From positions 15,432,698 to 15,496,697 of the forward strand of contig OZ037765.1 of the NCBI GenBank assembly GCA_964035545.1: a DNA stretch of 64,000 nt, in the 5' to 3' direction. The stretch comes from Bugula neritina. Lineage: Eukaryota > Bryozoa > Gymnolaemata > Cheilostomatida > Bugulidae. The position numbers and the translations under genes were made by a program. A model generated the notes under the pieces. That model ran no database searches, was not told the DNA's origin, and saw only the letters and a program-made list of their open reading frames with translations. Positions 23,951 through 36,000 of this stretch are shown one piece after another (positions within the stretch are counted from its first letter, which is position 1; each line of letters starts with the position of its first letter).

Positions 23951-26900
23951 TAGCACATTTGGGCACTTTTCAGCACATTTAGGCACTTTTAGCACATTTG
24001 GGCACATTTAGGCACTGTTTAGCACATTTAGGCACTTTTAGGCACTTTCCAGCACATTCGGGCACTTTTAGCACATTTAAGCACTTTCAGGCACCTTTTA
24101 GCACATTTGGGCACTTTTTTGCACATTTGGGCACTTTTCAGCACATTTAGGCGCTTTTAGCACATTTAGGCAGATTTATGCACTTTTCAGCACATTTAGG
24201 CACTTTTAGGCACTTTCCAGCACATTTGGGCACTTTTAGCACATTTAGGCACTTTTAGCACATTTAGGCACATTTAGGCACTTTTAGCACATTTAGGCAC
24301 ATTTAGGCACTTTTCAGCACATTTAGGCACTTTTAGCACATTTAGGCACATTTAGGCACTTTTTAGCACATTTAGGCACTTTTTAGCACATTTGGGCACT
24401 TTTAGCATATTTAGGCACATTTAGGCACATTTAGGCACTTTTTAGCCTATTTGGGCATTTTTTAGCATATTTAGACACTTTTTAGCACATTTCGGCACTT
24501 TCAGCACACTTAGGCACATTTAGGCACTTTTTAGCACATTTGGGCACTTTCCAGCACATTTGGGCACTTTTAGCACATTTGGGCACATTTAGGCACTTTT
24601 TAGCACATTTAGGCACTTTTCAGCACATTTAGGCACTTTTAGCACATTGAGGCACATTTAGGCACTGTTTAGCACATTCAGGCACTTTTAGGCACTTTCC
24701 AGCACATTTGGGCACTTTTAGCACATTTAGGCACTTTTAGCACATTTAGGCACATCTAGGCACTTTTAGGCACTTTCCAGCACATTTAGGCACTTTTAGC
24801 ACATTTAGGCACATTTAGGCATTTTTTAGCACATTTAGGCCTTTTTTAGCACATTTAGGCACTTTTTAGCACATTTAGGCACTTTTAGTACATTTAGGCA
24901 TATTAAGACTTTTTAGGCACTTTTAGGCACTTTTTAGCACATTTAGGCACTTTTGGCCCATTTAGGCACCTTTAGGCATTTTTTAGCACATTTAGGCACT
25001 TTCAGGCACTTTTAGGCACTTTTAGCACATTTGGGCACTTTTTAGCACATTTAGGCACTTTTTAGCACATTTAGGCACTTTCGAGCACATTTAGGCACTT
25101 TTCAGCACATTTAGGCACTTTTAGCACATTTAGGCACATTTAGGCACTTTTAGGCACTTTCCAGCACATTTGGGCACTTTTAGCACATTTGGGCACATTT
25201 AGGCACTTTTTAGCACATTTAGGCACTTTTCAGCACATTTAGGCACTTTCCAGCACATTTGGGCACTTTTAGCTCATTTAGGCACTTTTTAGCACATTTA
25301 GGCACTTTTAGGCACTTTCCAGCATATTTGGGCACTTTTAGCACATTTAGGCACTTTTTAGCACATTTAGGCACTTTTTAGCCTATTTGGGCATTTTTTA
25401 GCACATTTAGGCACTTTCAGCACACTTAGGCACATTTAGGCACTTTTTAGCACATTTGGGCACTTTCCAGCACATTTGGGCACTTTTAGCACATTTGGGC
25501 ACATTTAGGCACTTTTTAGCGCACTTAGGCACTTTTCAGCACATTTAGGCACTTTTAGCACATTTAGGCACTGTTTAGCACATTTAGCCACTTTTGGGCA
25601 CTTTCCAGCACATTTGGGCACTTTTAGCATTTTTAGGCACTTTTAACACATTTAGGCACATTTAGGCACTTTTAGGCACTTTCCAGCACATTTGGGCACT
25701 TTTAGCACATTCAGGCACTTTTAGGCACTTTTTAGCACATTTGGGCACTTTTCAGCACATTTAGGCACTTTTAGCACATTTGGGCACATTTAGGCACTGT
25801 TTAGCACTTTTAGGCACTTTTAGGCACTTTCCAGCACATTTGGGCACTTTTAGGCACCTTTTAGCACATTTGGGCACTTTTTAGCACATTTGGGCACCTT
25901 TCAGCACATTTAGGCACTTTTTAGCACATTTAGGCACTTTCCAGCACATTTAGGCGCTTTTAGCACATTTAGGCACATTTAGGCACTGTTTATCACATTT
26001 AGGCACTTTTAGGCACTTTCCAGCACATTTGGGCACTTTTAGCCCATTTAGGCACTTTTAGCACATTTAGGCACATTTAGGCACTTTCCAGCACATTTGG
26101 GCACAGCACATTTAGGCACTTTTAGGCACTTTTTAGCACATTTGGGCACTTTTCAGCACATTTAGGCACTTTTAGCACACACAGTTAGTTTAAGGTCATT
26201 ACTTTCCAGATTCAGGCACTGCTTTATGTTATATATAAACGGTTTCCAGGGGATAGCTCGAACAGTTTGTGTCTCACATTAATAAATTTTACATGAAAAG
26301 ATAGCTCTTGCATTCCTCTTTCATATACTTTTTTAATTTTTCAATAAAAAATTTTCTGAGAAAGTTGTTGCATAATATGTAAAATTTTACACCCTCCATG
26401 TTCCACTGCTGTAGCACAGGGGATTCATTTTATAAAGTCTAAAAGTTAAACTTGACATTCCTTGATATGTTTTCTCTAATATACTTTCTTTGTTTTTTGA
26501 AATTCTGTTTATGCTCTTCACAATTTGGTAAAAACATACACCATTATGCAAGTTTCACTGCAATTTTCTAAATTCTTCATATGGTGGTTCTAGCTACGCT
26601 CCTGTGACTAATTATAACATTCCTAGTACGTTTGCCGCTCTGCGCTATCACAATAACATATAGTACCCTCTCGCACAAATTTGCATTCTATTGGATTTCT
26701 GCCAATATAATGTTCCCTGTTTTACATTAGCACTTAGCTGAATCATCTCACTATGTTACAATAATATATTGAAAATGCCTCAGCACAACATAATTCTTTG
26801 TTTGTTTGGCAGAGTTAATTTCAGCTAAATCACTTCACTTTGCAGTCTTGTCAGTAAAGGTCTGTCTATAGTGCAGCAGGTGTACTTTCAGTTTCTCTAA

Positions 26901-27018
26901 TTCACATATGATTATTTTAAGTACATTGTATTCTATAAGATAAATTTAAGGTTTAGTCCAGGTTTATGCATGTATGTTGTCTTACTGTTGAACAAAAGTT
27001 AAAAAAAAACTTTACAAT

Positions 27019-27773
27019 CACAGGATAGTTACGGGCAACCTTTTAGTTCTAGCTGCTATGCTGATGATGCATTGTTATCATATAAGAAATCAGTCCCAGT
27101 AAAATAAAATCTTACCTAATTGTGCTAGAATCAAAATTTAAAAACTATGCTGTAGATAGCTTTCTTCCTCAGCGCGGTTTTTTTGGAATTTTTAATTTTC
27201 CATTTTTTGGCTAAGCTGCAGACAAAAAAACTACCCATTTTCTCCTATTTTTAGCTGAAAAAACATCATGTCAGTACCAGTAAAATATCTCAGCAGGAAA
27301 ACATAGTATCTGAAAAAAGAAAACACTGTTGGAATCCTGAGATATTTCTGCAGCGCGGTTTTGTAATGTTTCTAATAGCTTTTATAGATTTTCTATAAAT
27401 TAGTGATTTATACGCTGAAAATGAGATAATTTTTCTTTACTAATAAGCACTGCGAATCACTTCGCGCTTCAGTGAACGCGTAGAGATGAGAAGATATTGG
27501 CTTGTCCATTACTAATTACAGACCTGCTAGCCTACAAGCTAGTGAATAGCTTGGTGTGTAATTCATTAATAGAGTAGCCACAATGGAATGTTGATATATA
27601 ATGCAGCCCTAATTGAGCTTGCTGTTTATTGGTCATAGTCTAATATCAGGCTAAACATACACAGGCAGGCAACACGCATGCCACCCACAGAACAATATTA
27701 TAGCAAGAACCTAGACTACATTGTGAGCTAAATTTATGATATTCTTAGTAAGGATGCCCTTAACTATCCTGTG
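27019..27773. mobile_element. C1: 755-bp non-autonomous TIR element nested in S2
   Basis: Absent from the other S copies and from the second duplicated unit of S2, where the target reads TTTACAATTATAGCC. The insert begins CACAGGATAGTTACGGGCA and ends in the inverted form, reading CACAGGATAGTTAAGGGCAT on the other strand. It is flanked by a 2-bp AT repeat (27017-27018 and 27774-27775). It has no open frame of note. Its right two-thirds match, with divergence, the arms of the palindromic element in S4. Its left end matches that element's centre in reverse orientation. Superfamily is not assigned. Confidence 0.85.
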
Positions 27774-27829
27774 ATTATAGCCAAATTTATTATACATGCG
27801 TAGGATTTGCATAAAAAGACAAAAAGAAA

Positions 27830-27905
27830 TTGCAACAAGACAGGGTTGAACCATGACCAAGCAACTCCTCGCTGAGGCCTCTAACCTCTGGACTACGCAG
27901 TCATC
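27830..27905 (-). promoter_or_regulatory. tRNA-like Pol III A/B box pair, minus strand, in S2 (first unit)
   Basis: B box GGTTCAACCC (complement of 27843-27852) and A box TAGTCCAGAGG (27885-27895), one base different from the other copies. The downstream T-run is broken (AAAAAGAAA on the plus strand), so termination would be weaker. Confidence 0.4.
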
Positions 27906-28373
27906 GTTAATGAGGCACTACTATATGAGTAACTCTGCACTATCACAATAACATATAGTACCCTCTCGCACAAATTGGCAATCTATTGGATTTCTGCCAA
28001 TATAATGTTCCCTGTTTTACATTAGCACTTAGCTGAATCATCTCACTATGTTACAATAATATATTGAAAATGCCTCAGCACAACATAATTCTTTGTTTGT
28101 TTGGCAGAGTTAATTTTAGCTAAATCACTTCACTTTGCAGTCTTGTCAGTAAAGGTCTGTCTATAGCGCAGCAGGTGTACTTTCAGTTTCTCTAATTCAC
28201 ATGTGATTATTTTAAGTACATTGTATTCTATAAGATCAATTTAAGGTTTAGTCCAGTGTTCAGTATCTAATTATTATGCATGTATGTTGTCTCACTGTTG
28301 AACAAAAGTTCAAAAAAAAACTTTACAATTATAGCCATATTTATTATACATGCGTAGGATTTGCATAAGTTGA

Positions 28374-28450
28374 CAAAAAAATTGCATCAAAACAGGGTTG
28401 ACCCATGACCAACCAACTCGACGCCTCTAACTTCTGGACCACGCAGTCAT
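28374..28450 (-). promoter_or_regulatory. tRNA-like Pol III A/B box pair, minus strand, in S2 (second unit)
   Basis: A degraded copy. The B-box region reads GGGTCAACCC (complement of 28395-28404), several bases are missing between the boxes, and the A box is TGGTCCAGAAG (28431-28441). A T7 run lies at 28375-28381. Confidence 0.3.
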
Positions 28451-29220
28451 CGTTAATAAGACGTGCACTATATGAGTAACTATCATTACATAAATATTTC
28501 GCGCGCAAATGGGTTATAATTATTAGGCTGTCAATTCATGTTGGTAGCAGTCAACTGTTGCAATAGTCTCGGGTTACTAGCAAAGCTAATGGCTTTGAAC
28601 AAATAACCCAAAAGTTTAAAAATAAGTAGCTTGCGTATTACTAGCTACAAAAACAGGTTTGAAATAGACTGGTAAAGCATGCTCTTATTGTAAAGTTTGC
28701 AGATGTGCTCTAAAATAAAACTTAAACTGTATGCTATTACATAAGTATTTGTATGCAAGAGATAAATGGACATTACTGAGTTTCTGGAAAACAACATACT
28801 TGAAGTTAACTTTGACAATGGTGTGTTATTTTCATCATACACTAGCACAGGTAGGGCCTATAGCATAAATCTCTAATCATATGAATCTTTATGAAGCCCA
28901 CAGCTCATGTAAGGGTGGCAAATGTAATTTGAAACTAAAAATTATGTTGCTGCATTGTGTTTAAGGTATATTATGGAGCAAAATTTGGTTTTGGTAGCCT
29001 ACCCCAACGGCATTCTACAATACAGCTCATACGCTGGCAGTTGTAATAAGAACTGACAATAGCAAGGTTACAATCACTGCTAGCTCTGTGCAGTATGTAA
29101 TTGTAACCTCTTGAATAATTGCGCCAATTTTAAACTCTTGGAAGTAGGCCAAATTATCATATCGCAGCCAGCCACCTGAGACAAAGCATCAGAGCTATTC
29201 ATATAATATTATTATACTGA

Positions 29221-29300
29221 CGCACTTGGTAGCAGAGTGGCTAATCTAATATAGTTCATAGTTCAACACCCTTTACTTTGGGAATACAGCCTCTTTTTTT
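29221..29300 (+). promoter_or_regulatory. tRNA-like Pol III A/B box pair, plus strand, in S2
   Basis: TAGCAGAGTGG at 29230-29240, AGTTCAACACC at 29260-29270 and a T7 run at 29294-29300. Same arrangement as in S1. Confidence 0.33.
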
Positions 29301-30051
29301 AGGTTTACCTTACAAAGCATGAAAATATCTAAACTGGTATTCTGATAATTTAGAGGTACATTTTGAAAACTAGGTTAATTGCACTTGTTTGCACAACAAT
29401 AATAAAATAGATATTATGCAGTATAATAAAAACACACATAATACTATATAATATATTATAATGATAATAATATAATATTATAAGTACCATTACTGCATTT
29501 TATAAATCACATGGTTGCCAAAAAAATGTATCACAAATTTTGTAATTATACATCAAAAATAGAACTAGCTAGGCAGCAGGTTAGAATAGAGTAAATTTTT
29601 AAAACATGAAATCATGATTTGACTATTGTTTTATTTAGGCACAACCAAGCTAGGAATACAAGATTGGGTTTTAGCTGACAGTTTATAACATTTGGCTTTT
29701 GAGCCAGCAGCACTGGCACTTGTGAAGTATAGGCAAAGTTAGTGAAGCGAGACTAACAAGCACTCAAATACAAGGCATATTGAGACGCAATAACAAGTCA
29801 GGAGCGTATAAATTGAAAAGAATGTGGAAGGGGGACTATGTTTTTCAACAAGCTATAACTTAAACATGAATTGGCTTTTGAAAAAAATAAAAAAGTATAT
29901 TGGAGAACATAAGTTTCTTTATCTTTTCATATTTTTTTTGTTCCTGCGACATTCGACCTGTTCGAGCTATCAGTGAAACATTGTTCATATAGAACATAAA
30001 GCACCTGGCAAAAAGCCAGAAAATGAAAAGTATGACCTTAAACTAACTGTG

Positions 30052-33000
30052 AAAACACTACAACACATTGAAAGATACTGCAACATACGGCAACATACCG
30101 AAATATACTGCAACACATTGAAATATACTGCATCACACTGAAATATGCTGTAGCATACTGAAATACACTGCAACACACTGAAGTACACTGTAGTATACAG
30201 AACTGTACTGTAAAATACTGAAACATATGACAAACCTACGGAACTATACTGCAACATACTGAGTTACACTGCAACATACTGAAATATACTTCAACATACC
30301 TAAATATACGGTAATATACTGAAAAGTACGGCCACAAATTGAAACATACTGCACCATACTGAAATATACTGTAGCCCACTGAATTACACTGCAACATACT
30401 GCAACATACTGAGTTACGTTGTAACATTTTGAAATACACTGCAACACATTGAAATATACTGCAACATACTGAAATATATGGTAACCTACTGAAAAATGTT
30501 GCAAACCACTGAAACATACTGCAACATACTGCAACAAAATGAAATGTACTGTAACACACTGAATTATACTGCAAAATACTGAAATATACTGTAACACTTT
30601 GAAAAACACTGCAACATACTGAAATATGCTGTAGCACACTGAAATACACTGCAACTCACTGAAGTATAGTGTAATATAAGGAAATGTAGTGTAACATACT
30701 GAAATATACTGTAACACACTGAAATATACTGCAACATACTGAAATACACTGTAACATACTGAAATATACTGTAACACATTGCAAAATACTGAAATACACT
30801 GTGGCATACCGAAATACACTGCAACAGACTGAAATACACTGTAACATACTACAACATATTGAATTACACTGCAACACATTGAAATATACTGCAACGCTGA
30901 AGTGTACTGTAATATACAAAAATTTACTGTAAAATACTGAAACATACGACAACATACTGAAATATACTGCAACATATTGAGTTACACTTCAACATACTGG
31001 AATATACTTCAACATACTGAAAGATACCTAAAAATTATGAAACATACTGAAATACACTGTAAGATATTGAAATACACTGCAACACATTGGAATATGCTGC
31101 AACATACCGAGATATATGGTAACCTACTGAAATATGTTGCAAACTACTGAAATATACTGCAACATACTGCAACATAATGAAATATACTGTAACACACTGA
31201 AAGACACTGCAACATACTGAAATATACTGCAAGATACTGCAACATACTGAAATTTACTGGAACATACTGAAATACACTGCAACATGCTGCAACATACTGC
31301 AACATACTGCAACATACTGAAATACACTGTACCATATTGAAATACACTGCAACACATTGAAATATACTGCAACACACTGAAACATACGGCAACATACTGT
31401 AATATACTGCGAGACATTGAAATATACTGCAACATACCGAAATATATGGTAACCTACTGAAATATGTTGCAAACCACTGAAACAAACTGCAACATACTGC
31501 AACAAAATGAAATATTCTGTAACACACTGAATTATACTGCAACATAATTCAATATGCTGTAGCATACTGAAACACACTGCAACACACTTGAGTATAATGT
31601 AATATACAGAAGTGTACTGTAACATACTGAAATATACTACAACATACTGAAATATACTGTAAGATACTGCAACATACTGAAATAGACTGTAACAAACTGA
31701 AACATTTGTCAACATGCTGAAATGTACTGCAACATGCTGAATTACACTGCAACATACTGCAACATACTGAAATACGCTGTAACATTTTGAAATACACTGC
31801 AACACATTGAAATATACTGCAACATACCGAAATATATGGTAAACTACTGAAATATGTTGCAAACCACTGAAACAAACTGCAACATACTGCAACAAAATGA
31901 AATATTCTGTAACACACTGAATTATACTGCAAAATACTGAATTATACTGTAAAACTTTGAAAAACACTGCAACATACTGAAACATGCTGAAATATACTGC
32001 AACGTATTGCAAAATACTGAAATACACTGTAACATACTGAAATACACTGCAACATACTACAACATACTGAAATTTACTGTAACAGATTGAAATACACTGC
32101 AATACATTGAAAGATACTGCAACATACCAAAATATACTGCAACATACCCAAATACGCTGTAGCACACTGAAATACACTGCAACACACTGAAGTGTACTGT
32201 AATATACAAAATGTACTGTAAAATACTGAAACATACGAGAACATACTGAAATATACTGCAACATACTGCAACATAATGAAATATACTGTAACACACTGTG
32301 ATAGACTGCATAAAACTGAAATATACTGCAACAGACTGAAATATACTGCAAAATACTGCAGCATACTAAAACACACCGCAACATACTGAAATACACTGCA
32401 ACATACTGCAACATACTCCAATATACTGAAATACATTGTAACATATTGAATTACACTGCAACACATTGAAATACAGTGCAACACACTGAAACATCTGGCA
32501 ACATACTGAGATATACTGCGAGACATTGAAATATACTGCAACATACTGCAGCATACTGAAATACGCTGCAACATAATGAAATACACTGCAACACATTGAA
32601 ATATACCGCAACATACCGAAATATATGGTAATCTACTGAAATATGTTGCAAACCACTGAAACATACTGCAACATACTGCAACAAATTGAAATATACTGTA
32701 ACACACTGAATTATACTGCAAAATACTGAAGTATACTGTAACATACTGAAACATACTGCAACATACTGAAATATACTGCAACATACTGAAATATATTGCA
32801 ACATACTGCAACATACTGAAATACACTGTAACATACTGAAATACACTGCAAAACTTTGGAAAAAACTGCAACATACCTTAATATACGGTTATATAGTGAA
32901 ATATACTGTCACACATTGAAAAACACTGCAACATACTAAAATACACTGCAACATACCCAAATATACGGTAATATACTAAAAAATACTGCCACACAACGAA

Positions 33001-36000
33001 ATTGAGTGCACCATACTGAAATATGCTGTAGCACACGGAAATACACTGCAATTCACTGAAATATAGTGTAATATACAGAAATGTACTGCAACATACTAAA
33101 ATACACTGTAACATACTGAAGCATACTGCAACATACTACAACATACTTAAATACACTGTAACATAGTGAAATGCACTGCAACGTACTGATATAGACTGCA
33201 ACATACTGAAATACACTGTATCATACTGAAATACACTGCAACATACGACAACATACTGAAATACACTGTAACATACTGAAATACACTGCAACATACTGAA
33301 ATACACTGTAACATACCACAACTTAGTGAAATACACTGCACCACATTGAAATTTACTGCAACATACCGAAATATACTGCAACATACCGAAATATATGGTA
33401 AACTACTGAAATATACTGTAACACATTGAAACATACCGCAACATACTGAAATATACTGCAACACACTGAAATGCACTGTAATATACAGAAATGTACTGTA
33501 AAATACTGACACATACGACAACATTCTGAAATATACTGCAACATATTGATGTACACTGCAACATACTGGAATACACTTCAACATACTGAAAGATACCTAA
33601 AAATATTGAAATATACTGAAATACACTGTAAGATATTGAAATACACTGCGACACATTGGAATACACTGCAACATAGCGAAATATATGGTAACCTACTGAA
33701 ATATTTTGCAAACTACTGAAACGTACTGCAACATACTGCAACATAATGAAATATACTGTAACACACTGAAATATACTGCAAAATACTGAAATATACTGTA
33801 ACATACTGAAACACACTGCAACATACTGAAATATACTACAACATACTGAAATATACTGTAAGATACTGCAACATACTGATATACACTGGAACAAACTGAA
33901 ACATTTGCCAACATACTGAAGTGGACTGCAACATGCTGAATTACACTGCAACATACTGCAACATACTGAAATACGCTGTAACATTTTGAAACACACTGCA
34001 ACACATTGAAATATACTGCAACATACCAAAATATATGGTAACCTACTGAAATATGTTGCAAACCACTGAAACAAACTGCAACATACTGCAACAAAATGAA
34101 ATATACTGTAACACACTTAATTATACTGCAAAATACTGAATTATACTGTAAAACTTTGAAAAACACTGCAACATACTGAAACATGCTGAAATATACTGCA
34201 ACGTATTGCAAAATACTGAAATACACTGTAACATACTGAAATACACTGCAACATACTACAACATACTGAAATTTATTGTAACAGATTGAAATACACAGCA
34301 ATACATTGAAAGATACTGCAACATACCAAAATATACTGCAACATACCCAAATATGCTGTAGCACACTGAAAGACACTGCAACACACTGAATTATACTGCA
34401 ACACACTACAACATATTGAAGTATACTGTAACACATTGAAACATACCGCAACATACTGAAATAAACTGCAACACACTGAAGTGTACTGTAATATACGAAA
34501 ATGTACTGTAAAATACTGAAACATACGAGAACATACTGAAATATACTGCGACATGCTGAAATATATTGCAACATACTGGAATACACTGTAAGATATTGAA
34601 ATACACTGCAACTTATTGGAATATACTGCAACATACCGAAACATATGGAAACCTACTGAAATATGTTGCAAACTACTGAAATATACTGGCACATACTGCA
34701 ACATAATGAAATATACTGTAACAGACTGAAAAATACTGCAACATACTGAAATATACCGCAACTCACTGAAACATACGGCAACTTACTGAAATAGACTGCG
34801 ACACATTGAAATATACTGCAACATACTGAAATAACATGCAAGATACTGCAACATACTGAGATATACTGAAACATACTGAATTATACTGCAACATACTGAA
34901 ATATACCGCAACAAACTGAAATATATGGTAACATTCTGAAATAGGTTGCAAAGTACTGAAATATACTGCAACATATCGAAAAATACTGAAAATGTGCAAC
35001 ATAATGAAATATACTGCAACATACTGAAATATACCTAAAAATATTGAAACATACTGAAATACACTGTTGGATATTGAGATACACGTCAACACATTTGAAT
35101 ATACTGCAACATACCGAAATATATGGTAACCTACTGAAATATTATGTTGCAAACTACTGAAATATACTGCAACATACTGCAACATAATGAAATATACTGT
35201 AAAACACTGAAATAGACTGCATAATACTGAAATATATTGTAAGATACTGAAACATACTGCAACAAACTGAAATATACTGCAACAGACTGAAATATACTGC
35301 AAGATACTGCAACATACTGAAACACACTGTAACATACTGAAATACACTGCAACACCTTGAAATAAACTCCAACTCACTGAAATATACGGCAACATACTGA
35401 AGTATAGTGGGACACATTGAAATCTACTGCAACATACTGACATATAATGCAAGATACTGCAACATGCTGAAATACACTGTGACATACTGAAATGCACTGC
35501 AACATACTGCAACATACTGCAACATACTGAATTACACTGTAACATATTTAAGTACACTGCAACACATTGAAATATAGTGCAACACACTGAAACATACAGC
35601 GACATACTGAAATATACTGCGACACATTGAAATATACTGCAACACACTGAAATATGCTCTAGCATACTGAAATACACTGCAACACACCGAAGTATACTGT
35701 AATATACAGAAATGTACTTTAACGTACTGAAACGTACGTCAACATACTGGAATCTACTGCAACATGCTGAAATATATTGCAACATACTGAAATACACTGT
35801 AACGTACTCAATAACACTGCAACATACTGCAACATACTGCAACATACTGAAATACGCTCTATAATATTGAAATACACTGCAACACATTGAAAGATACTGC
35901 AACATACTGAAACATACTGCAACATACTGAAATACACTGTAACAAATTGAAATACACTGCAACACATTGAATTATGCTGCTACACACTGAAACATACGGC

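Larger units (their letters stand above)
3181..26179. repeat. Satellite B array (9-10-bp units), about 23 kb
   Basis: Uninterrupted array of short units that each begin GCAC: GCACATTTAG, GCACTTTTAG, GCACTTTTTA, GCACATTTGG, GCACTTTCCA, GCACTGTTTA and a 9-bp GCACTTTTA. The order of unit types recurs, giving nested higher-order repeats. It lies only between S1 and S2. The GC at unit positions 1-2 alternates with an A/T run at positions 5-8. Minus-strand frames of about 64 codons (KVPKCAKKCLN-type peptide) recur as exact copies because the DNA is duplicated. No gene is seen. Confidence 0.95.
26638..28470. repeat. Partial tandem duplication inside S2
   Basis: The S segment that starts CTCTGC(G/A)CTATCACAATAAC is present at 26638 and again at 27933, a shift of 1,295 bp. 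The second unit runs on into the rest of S from about 28470. The junction (GAGTAACT joined to CTGCACTATC) shares only two bases with the donor. The first unit carries the 755-bp insertion and a small deletion near 26960. The second unit has neither. Confidence 0.85.
26180..30051 (+). mobile_element. S element copy 2 (S2), rearranged, 3,872 bp
   Basis: Same element as S1, with termini CACAGTTAGTTTAAGG and CCTTAAACTAACTGTG. It is longer because a middle part (from about 26638) is partly duplicated in tandem and because a 755-bp element is inserted in the first unit. Left neighbour is satellite B, right neighbour satellite A. The right flank matches an uninterrupted satellite A stretch at 44916 onward, next to a TGAAA, consistent with insertion into satellite A. 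No coding capacity is seen. A 67-codon minus frame at 28645-28848 has no recognisable features. Confidence 0.85.

Noticed and set aside
3181-26179. CENP-B box or telomere repeat in satellite A or B
   Set aside because: No CENP-B-box-like 17-mer or TTAGGG-type run is seen. Centromere identity cannot be claimed from sequence alone.
28645-28848. 67-codon minus-strand frame in S2
   Set aside because: Short, AT-rich and not conserved as a frame in the other S copies.
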